Part shown: positions 11,679 through 24,058 of the stretch, piece after piece | How positions within the stretch are numbered: the first letter of the stretch is position 1 | Layout: each line of letters opens with the position of its first letter | NCBI GenBank assembly: GCA_950295325.1 | Contig: OX485804.1 | Coordinates: 62,650,533-62,714,532, forward strand | Direction of reading: 5' to 3' | From: Polytrichum commune | Taxonomy: Eukaryota; Streptophyta; Polytrichopsida; Polytrichales; Polytrichaceae | Length of the DNA: 64,000 bases | The notes under the pieces: generated by a model | Databases searched by the model: none | Told to the model about the DNA's origin: nothing | What the model saw: only the letters and a program-made list of their open reading frames with translations | Program-made: the position numbers and the translations under genes

Positions 11679-13177
11679 TTCTAGGGCCGCTAATATCCAG
11701 CTGCAGTGGCATCGGATTGGCCATTGCAGGGTTTTAGTTATCTAGCCTTCCCGCCTGTCTTTACCGTTAAGACTGAAGAGGTCCACTCTCGGACTTCGAC
11801 GAGGGGAAAAGATAATCTAACCCCGCCCCAAGCTTTCTCATCAGTGCAAAGACCCTCCCCTCCTCTGAAGTGCAGAGATTTCGTCAAGAATTCCGTTGGT
11901 GTATCGCCGCCTTCATGTAGAACTGAATGGTTCAGCATACCGTTAGCCATGCGCCGGTTGAAACGGGAATCTCCCCTAAGAATTCCGGCAGAGTTAAGAA
12001 TGTAGTTAAGTAACCACGTTAAGACAGCCCCGGGTATTAGGGCCAAACCTGCCACCCTTGCTAAACCTGATGTCTGACACTAATACCCGGGTCCCGCCTA
12101 TAACGGCCGGTTTTAGCTATGAGACCAGGTTTTAGATAAAGTCAGGTGGGGAGGGCCCATAAGGGCCACTTCACACACAAGCCAAGTGCCATGACCATGA
12201 AATTGTGAGGGCCCAGAATAAGTGTCCAAAGGCCGTCCCAAGACACTTCCAAAATCATATAGTGTGAAACATGCCCTCAAGTGTAGTGTGAAGTCATTTG
12301 TGACCGGGCCCTCAACCAAATGCTATTTCAAGAAATTTTCATTCATGCATGATCCTCACTCATGATAAAATATAATAAATCAGTAGTTGTGAGATTTTGG
12401 AGTGGGATAGTCTCCCAGTTTTGAGTTAGGCTGTGAGCCCAAAATGGTGCCCACATGTGGTGATTAACTCTTCGAAACCAATTTTAGTTTGACTTTGATG
12501 TGTTATGATTATTTACAAAACATAAAAAGAGTGAAGTATGGTTTGGATTTAAGTTTAGGCTTTAGAATGTGTTGTGTGATTATTTCAAGGTTGAATTCAA
12601 TAAGAGTATGCCTTGATATTGTGAGTAGGGGGTAAGGTGAAGCAAGGTGAGCTCCGCAGGTTAAATGCCCACTTTTGGATCCACCTTGGTAGTTTAGGAA
12701 GAAGGAAGCTTGGTGGAAGGGGATTAGTCCCTACTTTGAAGGTGAAGGTTAAGGGATTGTGATTGGAGATGCTAATCCTCTCACCCTATCCTCACCTCTC
12801 TCTCCCTCTCTCCCTCTTTGCTACTTAAGGTGGTTTCTCTCTCATTTTCCTCTCTCTCCATCAAGCGCTCTCAAGAGAGCAAGCTCTTAAAGAGCTTGAG
12901 CCACGTGTGTGAGACATTAGTTCTTAGTGAAGTTAATTAGTTAAGCTCTCTCTCTCAATGCCTCCCAATTGAGGGAGCTCTTAGAGTTTAAAGTTGCACG
13001 TGTTGATTAGTTAGTAGTTAGTGGAATTAGTGTGTTAGATTAGTTTATTATTTAGGAGCAAGGAAAAAGAAAGAAGAAGAAAAACTTAGAAAACATGTGA
13101 TTAGGGAAGGAGAGAGTTTGGATTAGGGTGCAAGTAGTGGTTGGGATACCCATTCGGGTATTATAACTTCATATACT
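11679..13177. other. Mixed repeat DNA, no gene
   Basis: Contains TTTTAGATAAAGTCAGGTGGGGAGGG near 12130, related to the arm of the MITE at 17506-18036, and GGGCCACTTCACACAC near 12163, shared with the inverted repeat at 14385-14625. A pyrimidine-rich tract (12785-12860) is followed by small palindromes (GCTCTCAAGAGAGC, AAGCTCTTAAAGAGCTT). It looks like a mosaic of decayed elements. Confidence 0.45.
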
Positions 13178-13655
13178 GAAATCAGAAGGCAGCTGGGCTT
13201 GGAGGTTAGACCACCCGGGACTGGAACAGAAGGCAGCTGGGCTTGGTAAGTTAGGCCACACCGCAACTGGAATCAAAGGCAGTTGGGCTTGGTAAGTTAG
13301 ACCACCCGGGACTGGAACAGAAGGCAGCTGGGCTCGGTAAGTTAGGCCACACCGCGACTGTAATCAGAAGGCAGCTGGGCTTGGAGGTTAGACCACCCGG
13401 GATTGGAACAGAAGGCAGCTGGGCTCGGTAAGTTAGGCCACACCGCGACTGTAATCAGAAGGCAGCTGGGCTTGGAGGTTAGACCACCCGGGACTGGAAC
13501 AGAAGGCAGCTGGGCTCGGTAAGTTAGGCCACACCGCGACTGTAATTAGAAGGCAGCTGGGCTTGGTAAGTTAGGCCACACCGCGACTGTAATCAGAAAG
13601 CAGCTGGGCTTGGAGGTTAGACCACACCCGGGACTGGAATCAGAAGGCAGCTGGG
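13178..13655. repeat. Minisatellite, ~46-bp unit, 11 copies
   Basis: Eleven copies of a unit containing GGCAGCTGGGCTTGG and TTAGGCCACACCGCGACTG or TTAGACCACCCGGGACTGG. Two unit types alternate, so a roughly 90-bp higher-order period is visible (the GAGGTTAGACCACCCGGG type alternating with the GGTAAGTTAGGCCACACCGCGACTG type). Copies are very similar, which indicates recent expansion or homogenisation. It is GC-rich compared with its surroundings. No frame stays open through it. Confidence 0.93.
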
Positions 13656-14384
13656 TTGCCTAGCAACAATTCATTTAGACTATCTAGGGGTTAGCAAGGC
13701 TAGCTCAAGTAGTAAGTATTAGCACATAAAAAACTAGATCACATTAGGCCATCTTTAGTGGTAGCTAAGAAGTTATATTCATTTAGGCTAGTTGGTGCCA
13801 CGTGTGGGTTTGTATGAGTGTGTTTAACCATTGAGAAAAGTGTTTTTCAACACTTGCACCTCTTGGTCAAAATAACTCACTTGCATTATTAATGGAGAAT
13901 GTGGAAGATTCTTGCAATGGCAAGAAAAAGGAAGTGAAGATTAAACGAGCGAGGGGAATGTCCTTAAGGGCATGTGTGGTTAAAGCCACGGGTTGGACGC
14001 TTGAGAAAGCCAACTCTACCACAAGCCAAGAGGCTAACATTAATAAAGTACAATGAGTGGAAACAATATGTGTTCTTTTGGACATAAAAATTACTTTGCA
14101 CATGGTTCAAGTTTGTAAGAGATACATGTGACTCGCAAAGCCATCACCCGGACTAGGACGCTTAAGGGTGGTGGATTTGGCCTCACATAGGCCTACCTCC
14201 AAAAGGTGGTTTTGGAGAATAGTCCAAGTGACCATGAAACATGATCCATTTGATGCCATGTATGAGTCCGTGTAGACTTTACATCCATCTTGCATTCACT
14301 TACTCCGCCTGTCCCTCAACATCGTGTGAAGTGAACTTGGACCGGCTCCACCTTTTCCTCCATTGAGAGTGCTTGAAGTGCGAT
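13656..14384. other. Repeat-like DNA, no gene
   Basis: No credible gene. Minus-strand open frames of 62-78 residues (13867-14295) are unlike any family I know. Confidence 0.4.
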
Positions 14385-14625
14385 GGTCACGGGCCCTCAG
14401 TCTTGTGTGTGAAGTGGACCTAATAAGGTTGGGGAAGTAAAGCCTGCCACATTGGTACTCTTGGGATCCCCTTGCTGAGAAGTGTTGCCATAGGGATTTT
14501 CCAATGGGCATTTGGAAACCAACCTCTCACAAATCCAAGGCAATTTAGCCAAAACCATGGGAGTTAAAAAGGTTCAAGACATGGGCGTCAAATAGCTAGC
14601 AACACATGCAAGGTGGCCTAGAAGA
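14385..14625 (+). repeat. Arm 1 of a distant inverted repeat
   Basis: The segment (GGGCCCTCAGTCTTGTGTG, GAGAAGTGTTGCCATAGGG, GTCAAATAGCTAGCAACACA) reappears in reverse orientation at 20828-21062. Both arms read through the same blocks over about 235 bases with substitutions. It is probably a dispersed repeat (LTR or end of a large element); no reverse transcriptase is found between the arms. Confidence 0.75.
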
Positions 14626-14690
14626 CTTGTGCATGAGAAGTTCAAGGAAGACAGGGATCAGCCAAGCAAACAGTCTTGTCTAAGGAGAGT

Positions 14691-15330
14691 GCGCTTAAAC
14701 CAACATTTTAAGCTATTGCACATACATATGCTTATGTGGTTGAAACAAAATAAAAATCATACTAGCCTTTGGGCTAAACATAGGTATAAAGAAAATAGAT
14801 AGCCTTTGATGAATATTCAAAGTCAAAACCACTAGCTTCTTCAAACCAATCTCTAGGCCCTGTGTATGACAATCTTGTATATGATGAGGACCCCCACCTT
14901 CATTGCCTAGAACCAACATTAGATTGCCTAAAACCAACACAACATAGTTGGGTACTAGACCCAAGCTAGATCAAAGTCCAACACGGCCACCTCTATTATC
15001 CACTTGGTTCAGTTTTAAAACCGCCCCCTTGCATCTTGGCACTAACCCCCTTAGCATTGTGAGCTTGAACCGTCCCCCCCCCCCCCCAACCCTCTAGTGA
15101 ATAGAATGGCTATAATAGGCATTGACAAGCCATCCTAAACCCACCTTGAACCAACCCGAGATAAAGTGGAGGTTGTTATCAACCTCCTTTACTATAGTAA
15201 TGGAGGCTGGTAAGCGGAGGTGCCACTAGTGGCACCTAAACTTGTCACTTTGTGGGCCCATGCACTCCTTTTCCATGGGGAACAATTGTTGATTGGGAGG
15301 CGTTTATAGGTGTTTCTTTTAGCACCCTCT
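14691..15330. repeat. Direct repeat copy 1
   Basis: Shares ordered blocks with 16768-17425: TTAAGCTATTGCACATACATATG, AGCCTTTGGGCTAAACATAGGTAT, GATGAATATTCAAAGTCAAAACC, GGTACTAGACCCAA, GACAAGCCA and TGGCACCACTA-type strings. It has a 14-base C run at 15074-15087. The two copies are about 2.08 kb apart, with a GC-rich block and a TA microsatellite between them. Confidence 0.8.
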
Positions 15331-16157
15331 GCCTTTTATGATTCCCACCTGCAAAATCTTGTGAAAAAAAAAACTTGATGATGTGGCGCACTCTACAATC
15401 CAATCTTGGCACATATGGTTTCTAATAGCCCACCCACACAGACTAGTGTGGGCCACCAATGAGCGGTTCCTACCCGCATTGGTCACATCCAATGGCTCTT
15501 ACTAGCCAAACCAACTCTAAAAGTGGCCTCTACTGGTAGGAGTTGTTTGTTGGTCGCCCCCATCAATAAGTGTGGGCATGCTATAAGATTCATGTAAACA
15601 AAGACTATTTGGACAAATGCTATAAACAACATGTACAATTCGGTATGGATTCCAACAACCTACTTAATTTGCATTTCATTAGAGTTTTCCGTAAAGTTAA
15701 CCAGTTGAAACCACATGTTCAGTCCCAAACCCTGAATTTATGAGAATTAACACAAAGTCGCCCAAGTTTCTCTAATGCTTAAATTTATCCTACACAAAAG
15801 AGTGGCCTCGGACTATTAAAAACGAACTTTCTAACTTGTCCTACTAGGATAGGTGGGCCAGGCCAAGCTAAGCCTTGCATAGGCCAATTTAGGATAGTGG
15901 GTCCCATGCGCATGTCCTATTTTAGATCCTAAAATTCTCTTAAAATTTGAGAGGTGGAAAAGGGATGTCCCATAATTTTCAACCAACTTTCAAAATAGGC
16001 TCCAATTCACGACAAGATAGTGAACTCTTATTAGAGAATTTCCTCAAAGAAGGATCAAACCCACAATTTTGTGAGTTTTTGAGGGACTTTACTGAACACT
16101 CTAATATTATTGTTCAAACACAATAGAATCCCATATCGCATATAGTTTGGCAGGCTA
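15331..16157. other. Spacer without recognised features
   Basis: Nothing supported here beyond short low-complexity runs. Confidence 0.35.

Positions 16158-16190
<33 letters not shown>
16158..16190. repeat. (TA)n microsatellite
   Basis: Uninterrupted TA dinucleotides over about 33 bases, at the edge of the GC-rich block that follows. Confidence 0.97.
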
Positions 16191-16191
<1 letters not shown>

Positions 16192-16767
16192 CCCTGTGGC
16201 AGGAGAAGGGCAAATATGAATGATTTGTATGTTTCTGTGGAGCCAGTTATAAGTTTACAACCGGCGCCCTCAAGTCCCAAAGCCAGATTCAGAGTTGAGG
16301 CTGATTTAGGCCGCAACCATACAAGCGGTAGGCAGCTTGACCTGGGGCTTCTGATTGGTAGCACCCAACGTCTTGCCACCACACCGTGGGTAGCCACCTC
16401 GCCGGCAGTCCCCCGTGGCGTGGAGGAGCGGCAGCACCGGCCTACCAGGGGAAACCCACTGGTAGGAGAGGCAGCCGGTGCCACCTCGGCATGTGGCCCA
16501 CCTCCACGTCGAGTTCCCACCTCCCCCGACTCGCTGTCGACCTCCCACCTTCCCCAGCTCGCCTGCAAGTACCGGGCAGCTTCCCTCGCCGGGAGCTGCC
16601 GGCCCCCTCGTGTGGCGACATGGGTCTCCTGCGGGCCTGCGTGGCACCAAATCCCTAGCCCACGGCCTAGCCTACAGGCTCCAAGAGCCTGCCTCTAGTC
16701 TGGTAACGGCCTTAGATGCGTTGGTTATGAAGTGATGACGTGGCTCCACATAAGGTAGAGGGTGCTT
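16191..16767. other. GC-rich island between the direct repeats
   Basis: 16260-16700 is strongly GC-rich, with overlapping open frames on both strands (up to 160 codons, Pro/Arg/Ser-rich). Their composition follows base bias, no domain is visible, and frames on opposite strands are equally open, so I do not call a gene. Its location, bounded by direct repeats 14691-15330 and 16768-17425, suggests sequence inside a larger mobile element. Confidence 0.4.
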
Positions 16768-17425
16768 AAACCAACACTTTAAGCTATTGCACATACATAT
16801 GGCTATGTGGTTGACATAGAAAATATATATTCATATCAGCCTTTGGGCTAAACATAGGTATCAAGAAAGAAAAATATTTTTAGTCTCTATTGAATATTTG
16901 ATGAATATTCAAAGTCAAAACCACTAGCTACCTTGAACCAATCCATAGGCCCCGTGTATGGCAACCTTGCATATGAGGACCCCCACCTTTATTGCCTAGA
17001 ACCAACACAACGTAGTTGGGTACTAGACCCAAACTACATTAAAGCCCGAGTAATACGCAAAGCCACACGGCTACCTCCATGATCCCTCCCGGTTCGCTTG
17101 CAAAACCATCACCTTGCATCCCGGGAAATGACCCTTTTGTGCTTTGTGGGCCTACCTCCTTGGCGTTGTGAATAGAATGGTCAGAATAGGCATTGACAAG
17201 CCACCCTAATCCCACCTTGAACCAATCCAAGATAGAGTGGAACCCGTTACCTACCCTACATGGAGGTAGTGGAGGCCGCTATGAAGTGGCACCACTAATG
17301 GCACCTAAAACCGTCACTCCGCGGGCCCAGACCCTCCTACACCACCATGTACGGTTCAAGGTTGTGGAGTGTTGGCAATTGGGAGGTGTTTATAGGTGTT
17401 GGTTTTGGATGGGGTGTTGGTTTTA
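16768..17425. repeat. Direct repeat copy 2
   Basis: Partner of 14691-15330 with the same block order. Divergence is moderate and includes small indels, so this is not a very recent duplication. Confidence 0.8.
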
Positions 17426-17505
17426 GCACCCTCTACCTTAGATGAATACTGGACACAACCGGTTTTTGGCTTGGTCAAGCCGTTAGATCTTTAGCATGCT
17501 AATAA

Positions 17506-18036
17506 TGCCCCTTTCCCACCTGACTTTAGCTAAGACTAAAAGTTGGTTCTAACAACTTGGCCTTCACACCATCGACATTATCTAGTGCCAAGCCTAGTTG
17601 GCAAATGATGTGGCATGGTTTAAAAGTGGAGGTTTTTAAGCCTCAAGCACTGGTCCTCCCATCGGTACTTAAACACGAGGCAAGAATATAGGACCTTTAA
17701 AAGTGTCGCCTCCCGCCCTTGTGATTGGTTGCTTTTTAGTCTTAGCTATGAGGGCACGAGGAGCTTCATTAACAAAAACAAATGGTAAGATAGGTGAGTA
17801 ATAAGGCATTTGGAGATGGGACAAAAACTACCCAACATCTCATTGCTTGGTAGATAAAACAATGAAACATGTGTGAAAGCTACTTAACTAAAACCTACTT
17901 GAAAATCTCCGGAGCAAGTTCTTGTAGGTGCAGTGGGATAGCCGGATGCCTCCGCTATAACCGAGGGAGCTTTACCCGGTTTTTAGGAAATACATTTAGG
18001 AAATACTTAGCTAAAGTCAGGTGGGAAGGGGGCATT
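17506..18036. mobile_element. MITE-like element with ~30-bp inverted arms
   Basis: Left arm ATGCCCCTTTCCCACCTGAC.. (17506-17535) and right arm ..GTCAGGTGGGAAGGGGGCAT (18005-18034) are inverted copies differing at one position in 30. The total length is about 530 bases with no coding frame. TAA/TTA lies at the outer edges, but I cannot assign a clean target duplication. Related arm sequence occurs near 12130. It is probably a non-autonomous DNA transposon of unknown superfamily. Confidence 0.65.
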
Positions 18037-18813
18037 AGATCTGGATACTTAACTTGGAAGTCTAATTTGAGCTGTATGATGTTCAGGTCACTTTAGATCT
18101 GGACCATTAATTTGGAATTTGAGTGCTGTCTCATATATATTTGAACACCAAATCCAGAAATCGAAGCAGATTTACATTGCTTGTAAAACTTGAATCTGGA
18201 ATTCTGAATCTGTTTTCTGCAATTGAAGGGAAGAAAATTATTGAGTATGAAGAGCGCAGCGGCTATGGCTCTAAGCTGGCCTTCTCAGATCCAATGATAT
18301 CGTTGGTGAGAAAACAGCCAAAAGACTATCTATGCTCATTGGGAAGGTCTATGGATTCTACTAACTTTCACCTTGACACCAATTTCGAAACCTGTGAAGC
18401 TCATGTTGTTGCGTTAATTTCATATGTTGCATGCATTGATCAGCAGTTTGTGTTTGATTGGGAGGTCGTTTACGTTTAGCTCTGAAACTTTTGTCCACGT
18501 GATGATCCATGGCAAACTTGGGAGGCTGATCCAACCATCCATGCCACCTTCCAACTGCAAATTCTATATTGGTGCTCTCGAATTTAAAATTTAGGGCTTC
18601 AACTTGGAGAAATTGTAGATCACTCAACACGGATATCACCCAACTCACACTTTTCTGAACAATTTCATTCGACTCGGTTGCAGCGAATTTTCAGCTGCCT
18701 ATGTGGTGGTCACCTTCTCTCTTGGATTGCCTGAACCCAGGCTTGAAATCAACATATCAGCCTTTGAATTCTCCGGGAGCTTGCGTTTTCGTTGATTACG
18801 AAATATCAGAAAA
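18037..18813. other. No recognised gene
   Basis: A 118-codon open frame (18123-18479, plus) begins with GTG rather than ATG and has no family resemblance. A longer one (18701-19066) runs antisense through the U6 copy and is a shadow. Confidence 0.4.
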
Positions 18814-18915
18814 AAAATTTGGACCATTTCTCGATTTGTGCGTGTCATCCTTGCGCAGGGGCCATGCTAATCTTCTCTGTATCATTCCAATTTTATCAGA
18901 TGTCTCCGTAGAGAC
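18814..18915 (-). ncRNA. U6 spliceosomal snRNA (full-length copy)
   Basis: Read on the minus strand, this is a full-length U6. It has a 5' stem-loop GUCUC-UACG-GAGAC, then ACAUC, the ACAGAGA box, the AGCAUGGCCCCUGCGC stretch with the AGC triad, GAUGACACGCAC, GAGAAAUGGUCC and a terminal T run. U6 pairs with the 5' splice site and with U4/U2 in the spliceosome core. Compared with the usual plant U6 I see C-to-T changes (CCG to CTG, AACG to AATG) and a paired change in the 5' stem (C-G to U-A) that keeps pairing. Upstream, near 18971-18980 on the plus strand, only a weak match to the plant upstream element is present, and there is no TATA at -25 to -30. It could be an expressed variant or a pseudogene. 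Confidence 0.9.
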
Positions 18916-20827
18916 AACAATCCCGGAAACCTTCCGGTACCTGAACTTTCTTCGGTTAGATGGACCAATCCGTATGGGTTCCAGGAAAAACAACCCTCAG
19001 ACTAGCAATCCAATGCTCTTGCTGGATCGAAATCTCTGTGTCATTCCACGAGAATGGAGCAATTAGAGCGTTCAACAGGGATCGTGGGAAAAGAAAGAAA
19101 CAGCTCATAATTTGATTTCCAGAACTTCATGTGCTTGAAATTCTGGATCGTTACACTCACGCTGACAACATGAATCCGCACCTGAGTTTATATCTCAGGT
19201 AGCTCCAACTGACACTCTTGTTGGGAATGAGGGGACTGAACTAAGGTCATGACAGGAATTTTGCATTTGTTGCTTGGATATGCATTAAGGTATGTGGGTG
19301 TTATCCGGTTCAATCTTCATGTTCTTTCAACCTCTACCGATTAGATTTGCATAACGAATTTTGTGCTGCAATAACAAATCTACAGTGAAGCATCGGCAAA
19401 AATCGTATTGAGATCTAGACCTCCCTTGATTTAGTTATGATTATTTGGTGTGCATGTTTGTTCATTCCTTGGATAATTACATAGGTCCTTTCAATGGTGA
19501 ACTTCACTATTGAGTGTGGATTCCTCAACTAAATTCAGAGGTCTTCCCAATTGTGTGCTTCACTATTGAGTGTGGAGTACTTAATAAAATTTGAAGACGT
19601 ACTCCAATCTCTATTCAACATGTGTCTTTATGGTACTATTTGTTCTTTGATCATCACCGTAACCACACACCAATCTGATATAGGGGTCACAATTAAGAAA
19701 AGTAACTGAATAACACCCACGTATCTCAACCCTTAAAGGCCACCGTGTTTCTTGTAAGTGAGATGACTTGAGACGAACAACATTCAATGTTCAAGTGTTT
19801 TTCAAACAAAAAAAGAGGAAGTTGTTACAAAGCACATATTACACACCATATGCACACAATTCCTTTAAAAAAAAACTCTTCTGACATGACATAATTCTAA
19901 TATGTTTAAGATTACAATTGTAAATATTTATATGAATGTATTATACAATGAGATCATGTCCCAAGGCTCAAAACTAACTTATGTACAACATAGTTTGAAG
20001 GGTTGTGAAAATGCCAATATGTGTGGAAATCTTGAAGGGTGGCTTAAATTCAAGGCCTTAACCTAGATCCCATGGGAACTTTGAAGTGAAGCTGCCTATG
20101 GCCAGAATAATCACCAAGCTATTAAGAGAACGTACATCTTTTGCAAGAGCATGTGACACACTGTGGGCAATCCAATGTGTCTATTTGGATGGAAATTACG
20201 ACCAAGAAGAAAACTAAGAAACCTCAAATGCGCATTTCATCAGTGATAATCAATGCAGCACATGGTGCAAAACCACTCACAGGATTTAAGATTCACATAC
20301 AGTAACATATGCCTGTCGGATGTAAGTAAATTGAACTCTGAATCCTGTTCAGTGATCGGGGAGATTGTTTGGGCATTCATAATCGGTTGAGATCCATGTG
20401 TTTGCAAGTGCAACCGGTTACATGTTGGCATCCTCCGGTTTTCCTTTATTAATTTGGGGTATATTCTTCTATGAATTCCTCTAAAATGATCGGTAATTTT
20501 CCTGAAGTCTCGAACTTCAACCGGATATTTCTCAAACTCAACCGGTTTATCTGTAACTAACTGCCGATTCTCCCCGATCATTGATCCTGTTCGGATGTTG
20601 TTTGGGAAGTGGTAATTATTCCCCAAAGTCCAGTAGCTCAAAAGCAATGAATGGGGAGTGGGGTTGATCAATGACAATCAGTGCACGTGAGCCTCCCTGA
20701 GACCCTTTGACAAAGTTACCATATCTCTTAAAAATGTTTAGCACCATGTTGGTTGGTGACACAAATCCGGCATTTGAACACCAGATTGATGGTTTTCTTT
20801 GTTTTCTTTTCTCGCAAAGAGTCTTCT
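18916..20827. other. Intergenic; no gene recognised
   Basis: A short partial tandem (CTTCACTATTGAGTGTGGA twice, near 19500 and 19560) and several CCGGTT-containing strings (20410-20560) suggest repeat debris. The 145-codon minus-strand frame 20240-20677 shows no recognisable domain, so I do not call it. Confidence 0.4.
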
Positions 20828-21062
20828 GGGCCACCTTGCATGTGTTGCTAGCTATTTGACGCCCATGTTTTGAACCTTTTTTGAGTCCCGTGGTTTTGGC
20901 TAAATTTCCTCGGAGTTGTGAGAGGTTGGTGCCCAAATGCTCGTTGGAAAATCCCTATGGCAACACTTCTCAACAAGTGGGTCCCAAGAGTACCAACGTG
21001 GGGGGCTTTACTTCCCCAACCTTATTAGGGCCACTTCACACACGAACTGGGGGCCTGTGACA
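20828..21062 (-). repeat. Arm 2 of the distant inverted repeat
   Basis: Reverse-oriented partner of 14385-14625: CCTTGCATGTGTTGCTAGCTATTTGAC, AATCCCTATGGCAACACTTCTCA and CCTTATTAGGGCCACTTCACAC are found inverted there. The arms bracket about 6.2 kb that contains the direct repeats, the MITE and the U6 copy. Confidence 0.75.
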
Positions 21063-24009
21063 TGTCTTTGCATGTTGGAACCACATCCGGTGGTAGTGGA
21101 AGTAGTCCGTCCAGAACGGCATGTCTTCATTGTGTTTAGTGAAGATCCAATGTCACAACCCCTTGCTAGCGCCCCTTAATTGTGTTGACCATTTCTCAAT
21201 TCTAGCAAGGGTCACGAGCGCTAACCCTTCGCATTTTGCCATGCGAATGGTTAGGTCCCCATACCGCGGACCTCCAAACTCATGGCTTGGTCACCAAACC
21301 CTCCTACACATACATTTGGGACTCTCCCCTTAGTAGGTAGCCAATGGTTAGATGTGGACTTCCATTCATGGAAGTCCACTCTTGAGTTGATTATGGTGTT
21401 GCAAAAGCAACACTACAACAACCCGAAGCATAGTTGCCAAGTATGCTCCGGGTGGGGTTGGTCGGCTAAGCCACCTCACCCATATAACCCTCTAGGGCTT
21501 TGGGCAGGGCCCCTACCCCACCGTCAAGTATCCTTTTGTCTCTCTATAAGGGTTGGGGCCAAGTAGACATTTTCCCTCAACCGTTGGGGCTAGAAGCCCT
21601 GAGCAACTTCAGACCATCATAACTTCTTCATATGATCTCTAATGCTATCAAGCGACCACTTTATTGACATTTACTCTTCGTGCGGATGCCAATGGACCCC
21701 TCACTTGCCCCATTCAGGCAAATGTTGAGGAAGTTATGCATGTTCAAACCTAGCCAATCCCGTGTGTCACTCACAAGTCACTGCTATCCTAGAGCGCTAT
21801 CCCGGGACATTGCCCCACTCAAATTTCCATATCTCCTACCTCACGCCTCCGATTGAGGTGTTTATGAGCATTCTAGAATTTGGATGCCATAACGTACTCA
21901 TAACTCCTGGCCTTACCCTCATGGCTCCTAGTCTCCGTGGGTGGGAGGCATTCTCAACGCCCGGGGCCCTTACTCACACTAGGATCACTTGGGCCCTCTC
22001 ACCAATGGCGCCACAAGTCCTGGGTGTCACTCCGGGGTCCCCCTTGTGCCCATGATGTTTTGGGCACTCCTCATGGAGAGGTGCACAATACTCAGTGTCT
22101 TCATTGAGTGTAAATAGTGGCTACATAACCATCAATAGCATTATCATGTTGGGTAGTTTGTAGCATGTCACTTTCAATAATTGGTTCCAAACATGATATT
22201 TGCATTAGGGAAATGATTATGATCAACGTTTATATTTGGACAAATTGGAGAATCTATGGACATAGAGTAATGGCTATCTATGTTAGTTTCCAATTAATTT
22301 TTTTTTTGCGTAGGTTTTGATGTTGGTATATTTGATGTCACACCTTGTGCTTTGCTAGCCATTATTGGAATAGGTTGCTCTTTGAGATTATTATGTAGAT
22401 ATTTGAATATTTCTCTTAATGTTTTGAATGTCTTTGTTGTGAATCTAAGGGCATTATTATGCACAAGTAAGTTCCATTGAGGTTGTACAACTCATTTCCA
22501 ACAAAGGAATTTTCTTATGTCCATTCATCCTCTACCATAAGACGAGTGAAGTATTAGGGTCCAATTCCACATAGTCCACAACCTTGATCTCAACATCTGT
22601 ATTTGGAGCCAGTTCATGTCCTATTACATCATCATCCATGTTTGGTGATCTCTTCAATATGGTGCCCTTGCACTTATCACTAAGCTCAGGGGCTCATCGA
22701 TTACAAAACATGAATTCTATTTCCCATAGTACAACCTTTGGTTGACCTTTAAGGACCCTTGGATCTTCATGGTCATGGCTTGTGGTTTGTATGTAAAGAA
22801 ACTCTTAGTCCGGTGGGCAACCTACATTGCTATGTGCAATTAGGTTGCCTTTGCAAATATGATGCCTCTTTACCCATGCAATTAACATTGGGTCAAAATC
22901 AAATCACAAAAATTGATAATTTTGTTCAATTATTCATATGTATATCAACCATAGTATAACTTAATCTTTGTATTATATTATTGTGCTATTATATTTAGAA
23001 AAATGTAGAACATCAATAAAATATCATGGGAAACTTGCTTTGCATATTTCATTACAACTTAGAGTATGTTATTTGATGACATGTTAATTAAACATTGAGA
23101 AATTGTGGTTTGGTGCATTGTAAATTAGAATATGTAAGCTTGTACTTTCATAGTAAGTCATGTGGGCCACCCCACGTTAGAAGGTCATGCCTCCCGTTCA
23201 TTTGTATTAATGTTGTTGTTGTGGGAAACCAGGGAAAGGGATGGGGTTTGGGATTGTTTTGCCCACCTTGCCCTAATCCTAGAGTGGGTCTAGCTAGGGA
23301 GGGGAGGGGATCTAATTGATGTGTGTGCATTACTATGAAATGAAATCCTCTATGTATAAAAAATTTATAGAATGAAAAAAAGATACATGGCCCCAAGACA
23401 ATTCAAGCAAATTGTTGTGATTTCTTTATTTATTTACAAGATCACATTGTCTAGTCTTTTCCCAAAACCAAAATCTTTAAAACATTCTACAAACCTCCAA
23501 ATAATATGATTAACACTAAAATCATCATGATACTATGTTGTACATACTAATGGTATGCTAGATTACAGACTCATGCAATTATGCTAAGGTTTTTAGTTTA
23601 ATAAATTAAATTCTTCCCCAAATGCTTCAAATACATACACAAATAATAATTAAATACACTTATCTTATGTGTGATCTGTTCCACTTTCAAATGAGAAGGT
23701 GCTTTATAGCATATTTTGAATGCCTCTGTGAGCAAATGAATCAAGTTAAAAAGTAAGTACTAAGAAAAAGACAAAAAAGCAAATGAGCATTACTCAACTA
23801 TTTCCCAAATATAATTATATTTTTTACAAAGAAATTATTATTATCTTCAAGATGTTGCTAACAATAACTTGAAACATACTTAAGAGTCCATGATAATTTG
23901 TAAGGGAGATTAACTTGTACAAAAAATTCAAGGAGTATTCATAATATAAAATATGGTGTTGACTTCATATTCAACACAACTTGTAGCTTATAAATGACAA
24001 CGACGATGA
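21063..24009. other. Intergenic; no gene recognised
   Basis: 21063-22070 is relatively GC-rich with short open frames on the plus strand (70-97 codons) that match nothing I know. 22070-24000 is AT-rich with no protein-like frame. One GGGGAGGGGA tract near 23300 is low complexity. Confidence 0.4.
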
Positions 24010-24011
24010 CA

Positions 24012-24058
<47 letters not shown>
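24010..24058. repeat. (CTA)n microsatellite
   Basis: About 15 repeats of a trinucleotide (ACTACTACT...). Confidence 0.97.

Noticed and set aside
16155-16698. Overlapping 114-160-codon frames in the GC-rich block
   Set aside because: Both strands are equally open and composition-driven, with no motif.
17506-18036. TTA/TAA at the edges of the inverted repeat taken as a Harbinger target duplication
   Set aside because: The edge triplets are inverted rather than direct (TAA left, TTA right), so they belong to the arms and do not show a duplication.
18701-19066. 121-codon plus-strand frame
   Set aside because: Most of it is the antisense of the U6 snRNA copy and its flank.
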